This document shows positions 51,254-61,449 of a stretch of DNA of 64,000 bases, one piece after another (position 1 is the first letter of the stretch; the number at the start of each line of letters is the position of its first letter). A program made the translations under genes and the position numbers. The notes under the pieces were generated by a model. That model had not been told where the DNA came from. It was given only the letters and a program-made list of their open reading frames with translations, and did no database searches. The DNA is from Pelagibacteraceae bacterium AG-430-I06 (GTDB lineage: Bacteria; Pseudomonadota; Alphaproteobacteria; Pelagibacterales; Pelagibacteraceae), in assembly GCA_003209895.1 (NCBI GenBank), contig QCOH01000004.1, positions 1 through 64,000 on the forward strand, given 5' to 3'.

Positions 51254-51973
51254 ATGGCCGGTCATTCACATTGGGCAGGTATAAAGCATAAAAAAGGAAG
51301 ACAGGATAAACTAAGATCAAAAATTTTTTCTAAAATTTCAAGAGAAATTACAGTAGCAGCAAAACTAGGATCAAAAGATCCAGACACAAATCACAGATTA
51401 AGAGCGGCCATTGAGACTGCTAAAGAAGCTAATATGCCTAAGGACAATATTAGTAGAGCAATTAGCAAATCTGAAATTAACAAAAACCTAAATTTTGAAA
51501 ATCTAAGATATGAGGGTTTTGGTCCAAAAAATGTTGCTTTAATAGTAGAGACTTTAACAGACAACAAAAATAGGACTGCTGGCAAAATAAGAACTACACT
51601 TCAGAAGTTCGGTGGGAATTTGGGAACTTCTGGATCCACGATACATTTTTTTGATAACAATGGGATTATAAAAATTGTCAGAAACGATATATCAGATGAA
51701 AAAGCTTTAGATCTTGCAACCACGGTCGGGGCCTCAGATTGTTTTAGTAATAAAGATTTTCATGAGATTATAACAAAAAAGGAGGATTTTTATAAAGTAA
51801 AAAATGAGCTTCAAAAGCTAAAAAAAAACTTTCTCTATTCTGGAATTGAGTGGAGAGCTAAAAATTTTGTAAGTTTAAGAAAGGAAGAAAGTTTAGAATT
51901 AGAAAATATGCTTGAACTACTTCAGGATGACGATGATGTTCAAAAGATATTTCATAATTGTAATTTTATATGA
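51254..51973 (+). CDS. yebC: YebC/PmpR (TACO1)-family protein
   Basis: A 239-residue YebC protein: AGHSHWAGIKHKKGRQDKLRSKIFSKISREI at the start, PKDNISRAI, YEGFGPKNVALIVETLTDNKNRT and FGGNLGTSGST. The family has been described as transcription regulators and, more recently, as translation factors that help ribosomes on difficult peptides. It overlaps ruvC by 4 bp, the usual alphaproteobacterial pairing. Confidence 0.95.
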   Translation: MAGHSHWAGIKHKKGRQDKLRSKIFSKISREITVAAKLGSKDPDTNHRLRAAIETAKEANMPKDNISRAISKSEINKNLNFENLRYEGFGPKNVALIVETLTDNKNRTAGKIRTTLQKFGGNLGTSGSTIHFFDNNGIIKIVRNDISDEKALDLATTVGASDCFSNKDFHEIITKKEDFYKVKNELQKLKKNFLYSGIEWRAKNFVSLRKEESLELENMLELLQDDDDVQKIFHNCNFI

Positions 51974-52461
51974 GAATAATTGGAATAGACCCAGGATTAA
52001 GCGGAGCGATTGCAATATTAGATGGTTTAAAAATCTTTGATATGTTTGACATGCCAGTTATGTCTGAAGGAAAGAAAAATAAAAATCAGCTAAATAGCGC
52101 TCAGTTGGTAAATATAATTAGGCAACATATTCTTCAAGGCGACAACACTTTTGTAATTGTAGAGCAGGTAAGTGCGATGCCTGGCCAAGGGGTTACAAGT
52201 ATGTTTAATTTTGGACAAACTTTTGGAGCTATAAAAGGCATTTGCGCCTCATTAAATCTTCCAATTTTTTATGTAAGACCTGCAAAATGGAAAAAGCATT
52301 TTGACTTAATTAATGCATCAAAAGATGCAAGCCGAACTAAAGTTATTGAGATGTACCCATCAATATCTGATCGTTTACGTAAAAAAAAAGATGTAAACAA
52401 AGCAGACGCTATTCTCATAGCCAGATATTTTAAAGAGTGCAAAGCTCAGTTTGCTGATTAA
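51970..52461 (+). CDS. ruvC: RuvC-like Holliday junction resolvase, phage/plasmid-like type
   Basis: A 163-residue RNase H-fold nuclease with acidic residues D7 (GIDPGLSGAIAILD), E65 (VIVEQVSAMPGQG) and D146 (NKADAILIARY). It sits where chromosomal ruvC belongs. However, the SGAIAILD...DMPVMSEGKKNKNQLNSAQL pattern is closer to phage-type RuvC-like resolvases than to E. coli RuvC (PGLRxTG). ruvA and ruvB, which normally follow, are missing and tolQ comes next. It may act alone or with ruvAB elsewhere. Confidence 0.82.
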   Translation: MRIIGIDPGLSGAIAILDGLKIFDMFDMPVMSEGKKNKNQLNSAQLVNIIRQHILQGDNTFVIVEQVSAMPGQGVTSMFNFGQTFGAIKGICASLNLPIFYVRPAKWKKHFDLINASKDASRTKVIEMYPSISDRLRKKKDVNKADAILIARYFKECKAQFAD

Positions 52462-52525
52462 ATAATCAATTATTAATAAATTTAAACGCCAAATTGATGA
52501 CACATTCTATAAGTAATTAATTCAA

Positions 52526-53206
52526 ATGGAACAAGATATAGCAACACAAGTTGTTGGACTGGGAGGCGCAACTGACTTTTCACTATGGCAACTTTTTTTA
52601 AGAGCTGATTTTATTGTAAAGAGTGTAATCATAATTCTAATTGCATGTTCAATTTTTTCATGGGCATTAATTTTTGAAAAAGCCAGACTTTTTAGAAAAA
52701 TAGACAAAAGTACTCAATTGTTTGAAGATAGGTTTTGGAAAGCAAAATCAGCAGAAGCTTTCTATAAAAACTTACCAAATAAAACAGAGGATCCTTTAAC
52801 AAATATATTTAAATCAGCAATGACAGAATTAATTAAAACTAGATCTAAGTCTTCAAGTGTTCAAAGTGCTAGAGTGGAGAGAGTCGTGGAGGTTTCGATT
52901 GATAAACAATTAAAAAATGTTGAAAAAAATTTTACTTATTTAGCTACGATAGGTTCCACCGCGCCTTTTATTGGACTGTTTGGAACAGTCTGGGGAATTA
53001 TGAACTCTTTCCAATCAATTGCGATCTCCAGAAATACAAGTTTAGCAATTGTTGCTCCAGGCATAGCAGAAGCGTTATTTGCAACAGCACTAGGATTATT
53101 AGCAGCCATTCCTGCAGTTATTGCTTACAATAAATTTAATAGTGACAGTCAAAGATATTTTTCAAGAGTAGACAATTTTTGTAAAAGATTTTTATCAATA
53201 GTTTAA
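52526..53206 (+). CDS. tolQ: Tol-Pal system proton channel subunit TolQ
   Basis: 226 residues with three transmembrane helices: one near residues 28-50 and two in the TIGSTAPFIGLFGTVWGIMNSF and GIAEALFATALGLLAAIPAVIAY segments, the latter with the conserved Thr/Glu of the ExbB/TolQ channel. It starts the tolQRAB-pal-cpoB operon after a 64-bp AT-rich gap. Confidence 0.96.
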   Translation: MEQDIATQVVGLGGATDFSLWQLFLRADFIVKSVIIILIACSIFSWALIFEKARLFRKIDKSTQLFEDRFWKAKSAEAFYKNLPNKTEDPLTNIFKSAMTELIKTRSKSSSVQSARVERVVEVSIDKQLKNVEKNFTYLATIGSTAPFIGLFGTVWGIMNSFQSIAISRNTSLAIVAPGIAEALFATALGLLAAIPAVIAYNKFNSDSQRYFSRVDNFCKRFLSIV

Positions 53207-53209
53207 TTT

Positions 53210-53623
53210 ATGGGTTTCATTATTAATCGTTCAAAAAAAGAACCAATGAGCGAAATCAACGTTACGCCTTTCGTTGATGTAATGTTGGTATTGCTTATTA
53301 TCTTCATGGTGACTGCTCCACTTTTAACTGTCGGAGTACAAGTTGATTTACCGGAGTCCGCAGCAGATTCATTGCCTGATGATCAAGAACCATTAACTGT
53401 TAGTATAAATTCTAAAGGTGAAATATTTATTCAAGAACATAAAGTAGGTTTTGATACGATCGTTCCAAAAATATTAGCTATATCGAAAAATAGAACTGAT
53501 ACAAGAATTTATGTAAGGGGCGATAAAACAATTAATTACGGTAGAGTGTTAGAAGTAATGGGACGTTTATCTGGAGCTGGATTTTCGAAAGTGGCCTTAA
53601 TATCTGAACCTTATAAAAAATAA
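53210..53623 (+). CDS. tolR: Tol-Pal system protein TolR
   Basis: 137 residues with a single transmembrane helix bearing the proton-carrying Asp (INVTPFVDVMLVLLIIFMVTAPLL) and a periplasmic domain (LTVSINSKGEIFI...IYVRGDKTINYGRVLEVMG). Standard length. It lies 3 bp after tolQ. Confidence 0.96.
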   Translation: MGFIINRSKKEPMSEINVTPFVDVMLVLLIIFMVTAPLLTVGVQVDLPESAADSLPDDQEPLTVSINSKGEIFIQEHKVGFDTIVPKILAISKNRTDTRIYVRGDKTINYGRVLEVMGRLSGAGFSKVALISEPYKK

Positions 53624-53628
53624 AATTT

Positions 53629-54435
53629 ATGAGTAGAAACTTAATTTTTTCTTTTTTATTTCATGCATTCATAATATACCTAACAGCTTTAACACTTCCT
53701 TTTATGTTGAGAGAACCAATTGATTTACCACCAATAGTTTCAGTAGAATTTATTGAGATTAAAGATAAAACTTATATACCATTTGCTCCAAAAGCTAGGG
53801 AAATAATAGAAAAGGTAAAAGAGGAGGAAAAAAGAGTCGTATCCGAACAAGCTCCTCCAGCTGCAAAGGCAAAAGAAAAACCAGATAGAATTCCAATGCC
53901 AGAGGATAATAAAGAGAAAAAAGAGTTAAAAAAGAAAAAACAAAATCCAGAAGAAATAAAACCACAAATTAGACAAGCGTCAGAATTTGAAAAGAAAGAA
54001 TTATTTGATTCAAATGAAATAGCAGCCTTGATTGATAAAGCAAAAGAGGAACAAGCTCAAACGCAGAAAAAAAGTGATAAATTAACACAAAGCAGTGTCA
54101 AAAACTCTTTTGCTCAAGCGTTGTCTTTGTCCGAAGAAGATGCTTTAAGAGCTCAAATTTTTGGATGCTGGAGTGTACCATTGGGTTTACCATATGATAA
54201 AAACTTGTTAGTGAGAATTAAGCTTAAATTAAAGCCGGACGGTACTATTCTCAAATCAGAAATCTTGGACCATGCAAGAATGAATACTCCAGGTCAAAGT
54301 TTTTACAAAATTTTAGCAGAAAGCGCTTTAAGAGCAGTGAGAATTTGTCAACCTCTCAAGGTACCACCTACAGGATATGAGAGGTGGAGAGATTTACAAT
54401 TAAATTTTGATCCTACAGAAATGTTGAAAGGCTGA
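53629..54435 (+). CDS. tolA: Tol-Pal system protein TolA
   Basis: 268 residues: an N-terminal membrane anchor ([23 protein letters not shown]), a Lys/Glu/Gln-rich helical linker (~60-165), and a C-terminal domain with [30 protein letters not shown] and a late [15 protein letters not shown]. It spans the periplasm to Pal/TolB. It is much shorter than E. coli TolA (421), mainly in the linker, as expected in a small cell. Confidence 0.92.
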   Translation: MSRNLIFSFLFHAFIIYLTALTLPFMLREPIDLPPIVSVEFIEIKDKTYIPFAPKAREIIEKVKEEEKRVVSEQAPPAAKAKEKPDRIPMPEDNKEKKELKKKKQNPEEIKPQIRQASEFEKKELFDSNEIAALIDKAKEEQAQTQKKSDKLTQSSVKNSFAQALSLSEEDALRAQIFGCWSVPLGLPYDKNLLVRIKLKLKPDGTILKSEILDHARMNTPGQSFYKILAESALRAVRICQPLKVPPTGYERWRDLQLNFDPTEMLKG

Positions 54436-54439
54436 GAAA

Positions 54440-55777
54440 ATGAAAAAAATAATTATTTTTTTATTATATGTATCTTTAAATTTTACAAATGTAAAAGCTT
54501 TAATCAAAGTTGATATAACAAGGGGAAATCTTGATCCTTTGCCAATAGCGATCTCACCTCTGCACGTTGATAAGAATTCTGAAAAATTGGATATAATAGA
54601 TACAGATAAATTAGGTAACGAAATTTCGAAAATTATTGAAAGTAACGCCAAATCTACCGGCTTGTTTAATCCTTTAAATAAAGATGCATTTGTACAAAAA
54701 CCAGATATAGCCCATTTAAAACCAAGATTTGAGGATTGGAGATTAATAAAAGCACAGGCATTAGTAACCGGCAAGCTTTTGATTAAAGATAATAAATTAA
54801 AAGTCGAGTTTAGGCTTTGGGATTTAACAGCTGCTAAAGAAATGCTGGCTCTTTCATTTACTACTACCCCGGCAAATTGGAGGCGTGTAGCCCATATAAT
54901 TTCAGATAAAGTTTATGAAAGATTAACAGGAGAAGGAGGGTATTTTGATACCAGAATAATTTATGTATCTGAAACTGGACCAAAAGATCAAAGGGTTAAA
55001 AAATTAGCGTTGATGGATCAAGATGGCTATAATATTAAATATCTTACATTAGGTAACGAATTAGTTCTAACACCAAGATTTAATCCAACAAATCAATTAG
55101 TTACTTACATGTCTTACTTTAAAAATATGCCAAGAGTTTATTTATTGGATATAGAAACAGGTATACAAGAAATTGTAGGAAACTTCCCAGGCATGACTTT
55201 TGCTCCGAGATTCTCTCCTGACGGACAAAAAATAATTATGAGTTTTGCAAAAGAGGGTAATTCAGATATTTATTCTATGGATTTAAAAAGTAGGATTGTA
55301 GAACAAATAACAAAACATCCCTCAATAGATACTTCACCAACTTATTCCCCTGATGGCAAATATATAGCTTTCAATTCTGATAGAAGTGGACTTCAACAAA
55401 TTTACGTGATGAGGAGCGATGGGACTGGAGTTAAAAGAATAACTCATGGTAAAGGGATTTACGGAACTCCTGTATGGTCGCCAAGAGGAGATCTAATTGC
55501 ATTCACCAAAGTTAGAAAAGGAAGATTTTATATTGGTGTAATGAGATCCGATGGTACCGGAGAGAGATTGCTAACTGAAAATTTTTATCAAGAAGCCCCA
55601 TCGTGGTCTCCAAATGGCAGAGTTCTGATTTTTTATAGAGAAACAAAGGCCGATAAAACTGGCAAAGGTTTTTCAGCCAAATTATGGTCAATAGATATTA
55701 CCGGTTATAATGAGAGGAAAGTAAAAACAGAAACAGATGCCTCTGACCCATCTTGGTCCTCATTATTGTCAAAATAA
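54440..55777 (+). CDS. tolB: Tol-Pal system beta-propeller protein TolB
   Basis: 445 residues with a signal peptide ([17 protein letters not shown]), an N-terminal alpha/beta domain and a six-bladed propeller of PD40 repeats ([64 protein letters not shown]). Periplasmic; binds Pal and TolA. It begins 4 bp after tolA. Confidence 0.96.
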   Translation: MKKIIIFLLYVSLNFTNVKALIKVDITRGNLDPLPIAISPLHVDKNSEKLDIIDTDKLGNEISKIIESNAKSTGLFNPLNKDAFVQKPDIAHLKPRFEDWRLIKAQALVTGKLLIKDNKLKVEFRLWDLTAAKEMLALSFTTTPANWRRVAHIISDKVYERLTGEGGYFDTRIIYVSETGPKDQRVKKLALMDQDGYNIKYLTLGNELVLTPRFNPTNQLVTYMSYFKNMPRVYLLDIETGIQEIVGNFPGMTFAPRFSPDGQKIIMSFAKEGNSDIYSMDLKSRIVEQITKHPSIDTSPTYSPDGKYIAFNSDRSGLQQIYVMRSDGTGVKRITHGKGIYGTPVWSPRGDLIAFTKVRKGRFYIGVMRSDGTGERLLTENFYQEAPSWSPNGRVLIFYRETKADKTGKGFSAKLWSIDITGYNERKVKTETDASDPSWSSLLSK

Positions 55778-55787
55778 TTGTTTTTTC

Positions 55788-55802
55788 AGCACAATTTGTG
55801 CT
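55788..55802. promoter_or_regulatory. 15-bp perfect palindrome upstream of pal
   Basis: AGCACAATTTGTGCT, two 7-bp arms around one T, in the 86-bp tolB-pal gap. The spacing is too tight for a stable hairpin, so a dimeric repressor or activator site is possible. Function not known. Confidence 0.35.
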
Positions 55803-55851
55803 TGCAAGATACTTATAAATTTGAAATATTACAGCCACCTTAAATATATTT

Positions 55852-55856
55852 AGGAG
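55852..55856 (+). promoter_or_regulatory. Strong ribosome-binding site for pal
   Basis: AGGAG, 7 nt before the pal ATG. It stands out in this AT-rich genome, where most genes show weak or no Shine-Dalgarno, and fits high expression of the abundant lipoprotein Pal. Confidence 0.7.
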
Positions 55857-55863
55857 ATTAAAT

Positions 55864-56337
55864 ATGAAATTTAATTTAGCGCTTAGAAACCTTTTAATAG
55901 TTTTGTTTGGTGCTTTAGTTCTATCTGCTTGCTCTACTGCAAAGAAGGGTGATCTTACTGGGGACGTATATACCGGAACTGAAACTATTGAATATTTAGC
56001 GAAAGGAGTTCCGGACAGAGTTTTTTTTGCTACAAACAAATCTAGCTTAACTACAGCTGCTCGTGACACTTTAAGAAAACAAGCTACTTGGTTAAGAAAA
56101 AACAAAGACCTAACAGTAACAGTTGAAGGTCATGCCGACGAAAGAGGCACAAGAGAATATAACTTAGCATTAGGCGAGAGAAGAGCAAACGCTGCTAAGG
56201 ACTATTTGATGACTTATGGAATTTCTGGAAAAAGAATTAGCGTAATTAGTTACGGTAAAGAAAAGCCAGTTAACCCTGCTTCGAATCCTTTAGCCTGGTC
56301 TCAAAATAGAAGATCGGTAACTGTTAAGACAAACTAG
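55864..56337 (+). CDS. pal: Peptidoglycan-associated lipoprotein Pal
   Basis: 157 residues. A lipoprotein signal with lipobox LSAC (Cys ~22) is followed by an OmpA-type peptidoglycan-binding domain: VFFATNKSSLTTAARDTL, VEGHADERGTREYNLALGERRANAAKDYL and RRSVTVK. It anchors the outer membrane to the wall. A terminator follows immediately, making Pal the end of one transcript class. Confidence 0.96.
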   Translation: MKFNLALRNLLIVLFGALVLSACSTAKKGDLTGDVYTGTETIEYLAKGVPDRVFFATNKSSLTTAARDTLRKQATWLRKNKDLTVTVEGHADERGTREYNLALGERRANAAKDYLMTYGISGKRISVISYGKEKPVNPASNPLAWSQNRRSVTVKTN

Positions 56338-56350
56338 TTTATTAAATATA

Positions 56351-56392
56351 AAAGACCCTGCTATTATTGAAAAATAACAGGGTCTTTTTTTT
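56351..56392 (+). terminator. Intrinsic terminator after pal
   Basis: AAAGACCCTG pairs with CAGGGTCTTT (10 bp), with an inner A/T extension, followed by a run of T (TTTTTTTT including the stem end). It separates pal from cpoB. Confidence 0.9.
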
Positions 56393-56419
56393 GCCATTTT
56401 TTTATAAATAAATGTATTA

Positions 56420-57379
56420 ATGGTAATTAAAAAAAATACTTTGAAAAAAATAGTTTTTCTATTAATTGTTTCTACCATCATTTCCTCATCTAGCTTTTTG
56501 AAGGCCGAGGACGAAATAATCGATGTAACAAGTGAGCTCCAAAAAATTAGCGCAGATTTAAAAACACTCGAGAAAGCTTTTTATAAAACATCAGAAATGA
56601 AAACTTCTAAAGTTTCACCTGGCAATTTAAATGAAGACGTATTAACAAGACATCTATTGAAACTCAACGAGATTGAAGAACAATTTCAGGAATTAACTAA
56701 CAAATATGAGGAAGTGAATTTTAAAATCGATAGGCTTTCTAACAGAATAACTAAAATGCAATCTGATAATCAGATGAGGTTTAGCGATATAGAAAATTCT
56801 GGAGTTTCACAACAGATTGTCTCGAAAGAGAAAAAACGACTTCCTGGCACTGATTTACCCCAAGACCTTGGAAGAATTTCAAATGAAGATTTATCAAACG
56901 CAAATGAAGTTCAACAAACTCAATCAGTCGAAACAGCCGGTTTAGTAGTTACAGAAAAACAACCAAGAAAGTCATTGCTGCCAGATAAATCTGCAAAAGA
57001 ACAATATGACTTTGCTGTGAGCTTTATTAAAGTTGGTGATTATGAAACTGCTGAATTTGCTTTGAGAGAATTTATTGATAAGAATAAGGATAATCAATTA
57101 GCTGGCAGCGCTCAGTATTGGTACGGAGAAACTTTTAGAGTTAGACAACTTTACCAAGATGCTGCTGCAGCATACCTAGATGGTTATCAGAACTATCCTA
57201 AAAGCAAAAAGGCACCGATTAATCTACTCAAACTTGGAAGTACTCTAGTTAAAATGGGCGAAAAAGAACAAGGATGTTTAATGATAAACGGAGTTAAAAA
57301 AGAATATCCAAAAGCTAATCAGTCTGTGCTACAAAAAGCTGAGTATGAAAAGAAAAAGTTTAAATGTTCAAAAACTTAA
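56420..57379 (+). CDS. cpoB: Cell division coordinator CpoB (YbgF-like)
   Basis: 319 residues. A signal peptide (IVFLLIVSTIISSSSFLKA) is followed by a coiled coil (residues ~40-120, NEIEEQFQELTNKYEEVNFKIDRL) and a C-terminal TPR domain beginning AKEQYDFAVSFIKVGDYETAEFALREFIDKN, as in YbgF/CpoB. It acts in the periplasm to couple Tol with cell-wall synthesis at division. It overlaps tilS by 35 bp. Confidence 0.9.
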   Translation: MVIKKNTLKKIVFLLIVSTIISSSSFLKAEDEIIDVTSELQKISADLKTLEKAFYKTSEMKTSKVSPGNLNEDVLTRHLLKLNEIEEQFQELTNKYEEVNFKIDRLSNRITKMQSDNQMRFSDIENSGVSQQIVSKEKKRLPGTDLPQDLGRISNEDLSNANEVQQTQSVETAGLVVTEKQPRKSLLPDKSAKEQYDFAVSFIKVGDYETAEFALREFIDKNKDNQLAGSAQYWYGETFRVRQLYQDAAAAYLDGYQNYPKSKKAPINLLKLGSTLVKMGEKEQGCLMINGVKKEYPKANQSVLQKAEYEKKKFKCSKT

Positions 57380-58364
57380 ATTTATAGATAAAGATAAAAA
57401 ATTTTCAAAATTATACTCAAAATTAAGTAAAATAATCTCCAGAAATAAAAATATCAATTCATTTACAGTTGCTGTTTCTGGCGGCCCAGACAGTATGGCA
57501 TTAGCTGGTTTGAGTAATTTATTGATGAACAAAGAAAATTATAAAGTATTTTTTGTACTTGTTGATCATGGAATTAGAAAAGATTCTAAAAAAGAAGCTT
57601 TACAAGTCAAAAAAGTACTTAGCAGAAATAATATTAAATTAAGGATTTTATCAAATAATACTAAAATTCTGAGCAATATTCAAAAAAATGCTAGAGATAT
57701 CAGATACAAGTTATTATCTGATTTTTGTAAGAAAAATAAGGTTAAATATTTAATTACCGCACATCATCAAGATGATCAAATCGAAACTTTTTTAATAAGA
57801 CTTTCGAGAGGAAGTGGTGTCGAGGGCCTTTCTTCTATGAATGAAAAAACAGAATTAAAAAAAGGGTTTTATTTATTAAGACCATTTCTTGATATTGAAA
57901 AAAGTGAATTATCCTATGTTTCTAAAAAAATATTCAACAAAACATTTAAGGATCCAACTAATAAAAATAAAAAATTTTTAAGGACAAACATAAGAAATTT
58001 AAAAAAGATCCTGGAGAAAAAAGGCATTAATCCACAGAGAATTGCTAACTCAATTAGAAATATTTCATTAACTAAAGAGGCAATAAACTTCTATGTAAAA
58101 AAATCTATCAAAAAATACGTTAAATTTAAAAAAAAAGAAACTATTCTCAATTTTACCGACTTTAGAAAAGAACCAAAAGAAATAAAATTTAGAATAATGA
58201 ACATTATTGTAAAAAAAAGAGGAAATAATTACTACCCCCCAAGATCATATAAAATTGTTAATTTGATTGATCGTTTTGAGACCAACAAGCTATCGAAATG
58301 TACTTTGGGTGGCTGCGTTTTTGAAAAAAAGAAAAATTTGCTGCACGTTTACAGAGAAATATAA
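57345..58364 (+). CDS. tilS: tRNA(Ile)-lysidine synthase
   Basis: 339 residues. The N-type ATP pyrophosphatase loop is AVSGGPDSMALAGL (~44-57), then VDHGIRKDSKKEA, TAHHQDDQIETFLIRLSRGSGVEGLSSM and RPFLDIEKSEL. It makes lysidine at the wobble C of tRNA-Ile(CAT), allowing AUA decoding, essential here since AUA is frequent. The C-terminal domain is short. The start lies inside cpoB. Confidence 0.94.
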   Translation: MKRKSLNVQKLKFIDKDKKFSKLYSKLSKIISRNKNINSFTVAVSGGPDSMALAGLSNLLMNKENYKVFFVLVDHGIRKDSKKEALQVKKVLSRNNIKLRILSNNTKILSNIQKNARDIRYKLLSDFCKKNKVKYLITAHHQDDQIETFLIRLSRGSGVEGLSSMNEKTELKKGFYLLRPFLDIEKSELSYVSKKIFNKTFKDPTNKNKKFLRTNIRNLKKILEKKGINPQRIANSIRNISLTKEAINFYVKKSIKKYVKFKKKETILNFTDFRKEPKEIKFRIMNIIVKKRGNNYYPPRSYKIVNLIDRFETNKLSKCTLGGCVFEKKKNLLHVYREI

Positions 58365-58479
58365 AAAACTGCATAATTTTAATTATTTTATTGTAATTAG
58401 GTACAAATTGCCTCATTTTTACCAATTGTTTTTACTTAAATATACTTGTTAAAATAAAAATTATAACTATTTATATAAT

Positions 58480-60375
58480 ATGAACTTTAGAAATTTAATT
58501 ATGTGGGGTTTAATAGTCCTTCTTTCAGTTGGACTTTTTAACCTATTTCAAGATCCAAGGGGTGCCCAAGCCAGAAGCGATCAAATCGCTTTCTCAAAAT
58601 TCTTACAAGAAGTTGATTCAGGCAGGGTAGTTCAAGTTGAAATCAGAGGTAATAACATTGAAGGAGTATTATCTGATGGATCAAAGTTCAATACCTATTC
58701 TCCAAATTATCCGGAACTAGTCGGAAAGCTTTCTGAAAGAGGTGTAAATATAATTGCGTCACCAGTTGAAGATAAAATGCCTTCACTATTAGGTGTTTTA
58801 TTATCGTGGTTTCCTATGTTGCTTTTAATCGGCGTATGGATTTTCTTTATGAGACAAATGCAAGGTGGAAGAGGCGGGGCTATGGGATTTGGAAAATCCA
58901 AAGCTAAACTTCTAACCGAAGCTCAAGGGAAAGTTACATTTAATGACGTTGCTGGTATTGAGGAAGCAAAAGAAGAAGTTGAAGAGATTGTTGAATTTTT
59001 AAAAGATCCAAAAAAATTTAGAAGATTGGGAGGAAAAATTCCAAAAGGAGCACTTCTAATAGGACCTCCTGGAACAGGAAAAACTTTATTAGCAAAAGCT
59101 ATTGCCGGTGAAGCTGATGTTCCATTTTTTACAATATCGGGATCAGACTTTGTAGAGATGTTCGTTGGAGTTGGCGCTTCAAGAGTGAGAGATATGTTTG
59201 AACAAGGTAAAAAACATGCTCCATGCATAATTTTTATTGACGAAATAGATGCAGTTGGAAGAAGTAGAGGAGCAGGCTTAGGAGGGGGTAACGATGAAAG
59301 AGAGCAAACTTTAAACCAACTACTAGTTGAGATGGATGGTTTTGATACTAACGAGGGAATAATTTTAATAGCTGCAACTAACAGGCCAGACGTATTAGAC
59401 CCAGCTTTGTTAAGACCAGGAAGATTTGATAGACAAGTTGTTGTTCCTAATCCGGATATACTCGGAAGAGAAGCGATTTTAAAAGTTCATGTCAAAAAAA
59501 TTAATGTTGGACCAGATGTAAAATTAAGAACTATAGCAAGAGGAACACCTGGATTTTCAGGTGCTGATTTAGCCAATCTTATAAATGAGTCAGCTTTATT
59601 AGCTGCAAGAAAAAATAAAAGAGTTGTTACAATGTCTGACGTTGAGGAGGCGAAAGACAAAGTTATGATGGGCGCTGAAAGAAGATCGATGGTTATGAGC
59701 GAGGAAGAAAAAAAACTTACCGCGTATCATGAAGGCGGTCACGCAATAGTAGCTCTTAACGAAAAAGCATCTGATCCGATCCATAAAGCTACTATTATTC
59801 CAAGAGGTAGAGCGTTAGGTATGGTAATGAGACTTCCTGAAAGAGATCAATTATCAGTCACAAGAGAGAAAATGTATTCTGATATTGCCGTCGCAATGGG
59901 AGGTAGAATTGCTGAAGAATTAATTTTCGGATATGAAAAAATAACTTCCGGAGCATCTTCTGATATAGATATGGCGACTAAGATGGCAAAAAACATGGTG
60001 ACAAGATATGGAATGAGCAAAGACCTTGGTACCGTTGCGTATGGAGAAAACGAAGAAGAGGTATTTCTAGGAAGATCGGTAACAAGACAACAAAATATGT
60101 CAGAGGAAACAGCAAAAAAAGTAGATGCTGAAGTTAAAAAGATTATCGATACAAGCTATGAAAGAGCAAAAAAAGTTTTAACTCAAAAAATTGATGATCT
60201 TCATAAGATAGCTAAAGCTTTACTAGTTTATGAGACTTTATCTGGTGATGAAATTAGAGATTTAATATTAAAAAATATACAGCCTGCCAAACTATCAAAG
60301 AAAGAAGAAGAATCTGAAGATAAAGCATCTTCTGCAATAGATTCTATTGGTTTAAAACCTAAACCAGCATTATAA
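58480..60375 (+). CDS. ftsH: ATP-dependent zinc metalloprotease FtsH
   Basis: 631 residues: two transmembrane helices ([19 protein letters not shown] and [18 protein letters not shown]) around a periplasmic domain. The AAA module has [19 protein letters not shown] and [20 protein letters not shown], and the zinc protease site is [10 protein letters not shown]. It degrades membrane and regulatory proteins. A 115-bp AT-rich gap before it may hold a promoter (TTGTTT, 17 bp, TTAAAA around 58430-58458), but the match is weak. Confidence 0.97.
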   Translation: MNFRNLIMWGLIVLLSVGLFNLFQDPRGAQARSDQIAFSKFLQEVDSGRVVQVEIRGNNIEGVLSDGSKFNTYSPNYPELVGKLSERGVNIIASPVEDKMPSLLGVLLSWFPMLLLIGVWIFFMRQMQGGRGGAMGFGKSKAKLLTEAQGKVTFNDVAGIEEAKEEVEEIVEFLKDPKKFRRLGGKIPKGALLIGPPGTGKTLLAKAIAGEADVPFFTISGSDFVEMFVGVGASRVRDMFEQGKKHAPCIIFIDEIDAVGRSRGAGLGGGNDEREQTLNQLLVEMDGFDTNEGIILIAATNRPDVLDPALLRPGRFDRQVVVPNPDILGREAILKVHVKKINVGPDVKLRTIARGTPGFSGADLANLINESALLAARKNKRVVTMSDVEEAKDKVMMGAERRSMVMSEEEKKLTAYHEGGHAIVALNEKASDPIHKATIIPRGRALGMVMRLPERDQLSVTREKMYSDIAVAMGGRIAEELIFGYEKITSGASSDIDMATKMAKNMVTRYGMSKDLGTVAYGENEEEVFLGRSVTRQQNMSEETAKKVDAEVKKIIDTSYERAKKVLTQKIDDLHKIAKALLVYETLSGDEIRDLILKNIQPAKLSKKEEESEDKASSAIDSIGLKPKPAL

Positions 60376-60387
60376 TACATTTAAATC

Positions 60388-61449
60388 ATGAGAAAGTATT
60401 ACACTAGGGCGTGTAATTTTTATCATGGAAAAGCTGCGAGAAGCCTCATCAAATTAAACAAAGCTTTTCCACTAAATGGTAAAAAAAATATTGCCTTTGA
60501 TAAATTAGAAATTTTTTCAAGGGAAAAGAATAAAGTTAAAACAAATTTAATTCATATAAAACAGGTAAATAGTCTCAATAAAAATATAAAGAAAGTTGTC
60601 AAACAGGATTTAAAAAAAATTGTTTCAAAAAGAAAAAATTTCCTTAAAAATATTAATTTCAATAAAACAACGATAATGGGAATCTTAAATTTGACTCCAG
60701 ATAGTTTTTCTGACGGAGGAAAATTTAATAGCAATCAAAAGGCAAACAAACAAATTTCTTACATGATTGACTCCGGAGCAAAAATTATTGATGTAGGCGG
60801 GGAGTCAACTAGACCAGGTTCATTAACTGTTGATCCAAGTGCTGAATGGAGAAGAATTAAGTATATTATCAAAAACTTTAAAAAAAAATATAAAAAAATT
60901 TGCTTATCAATTGATACAAGAAAATCTGAAATAATGATTAAAAGTATAAAATATGGAGCAGGTCTCATTAATGACGTATCAGGTTTTAATTACGATCCAT
61001 ATGCAATTTCAAAATTAAAAAATAATAATATTCCAAAAGTTTTGCACCATATGCAGGGAACCCCAAATACTATGCAAAAAAACCCTAAGTATCAAAATGT
61101 ATTGCTAGATATTTATGATTTTTTTGAAAAGGAATTTTCAAATATATCCAATAATAAAAAAATTATCTTAGACCCTGGAATTGGGTTTGGTAAAAATTTG
61201 AAACATAATTTGACTTTAATTTCGAAAATATCTTTGTTTCATAGTATTGGCTTTCCTATTTTGATTGGAACATCAAGAAAAAGATTTATTAATCAAATAT
61301 CCGGGAAGTATGACAGTAAAGATAGAACAGGTGGTACTTTGGCATCAGTTCTTTTTTTATTATCCCAAGGTGTACAAGTTTTTAGGGTACACAATGTTAG
61401 GGAAGTAAAACAAGGAATTATGGTATTTGAAAAAATAAATGAAAAATAA
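60388..61449 (+). CDS. folP: Dihydropteroate synthase with N-terminal extension
   Basis: 353 residues. The DHPS barrel begins near residue 94 (TTIMGILNLTPDSFSDGGKF). It has IIDVGGESTRPGS, SIDTRKSEIM, GLINDVSGF, LDPGIGFGKN and LIGTSRKRFI. The first ~90 residues are a basic extension not present in E. coli FolP (282). It joins pABA to the pterin in folate synthesis. The ftsH-folP-glmM order is widely conserved; it overlaps glmM by 11 bp. Confidence 0.94.
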   Translation: MRKYYTRACNFYHGKAARSLIKLNKAFPLNGKKNIAFDKLEIFSREKNKVKTNLIHIKQVNSLNKNIKKVVKQDLKKIVSKRKNFLKNINFNKTTIMGILNLTPDSFSDGGKFNSNQKANKQISYMIDSGAKIIDVGGESTRPGSLTVDPSAEWRRIKYIIKNFKKKYKKICLSIDTRKSEIMIKSIKYGAGLINDVSGFNYDPYAISKLKNNNIPKVLHHMQGTPNTMQKNPKYQNVLLDIYDFFEKEFSNISNNKKIILDPGIGFGKNLKHNLTLISKISLFHSIGFPILIGTSRKRFINQISGKYDSKDRTGGTLASVLFLLSQGVQVFRVHNVREVKQGIMVFEKINEK

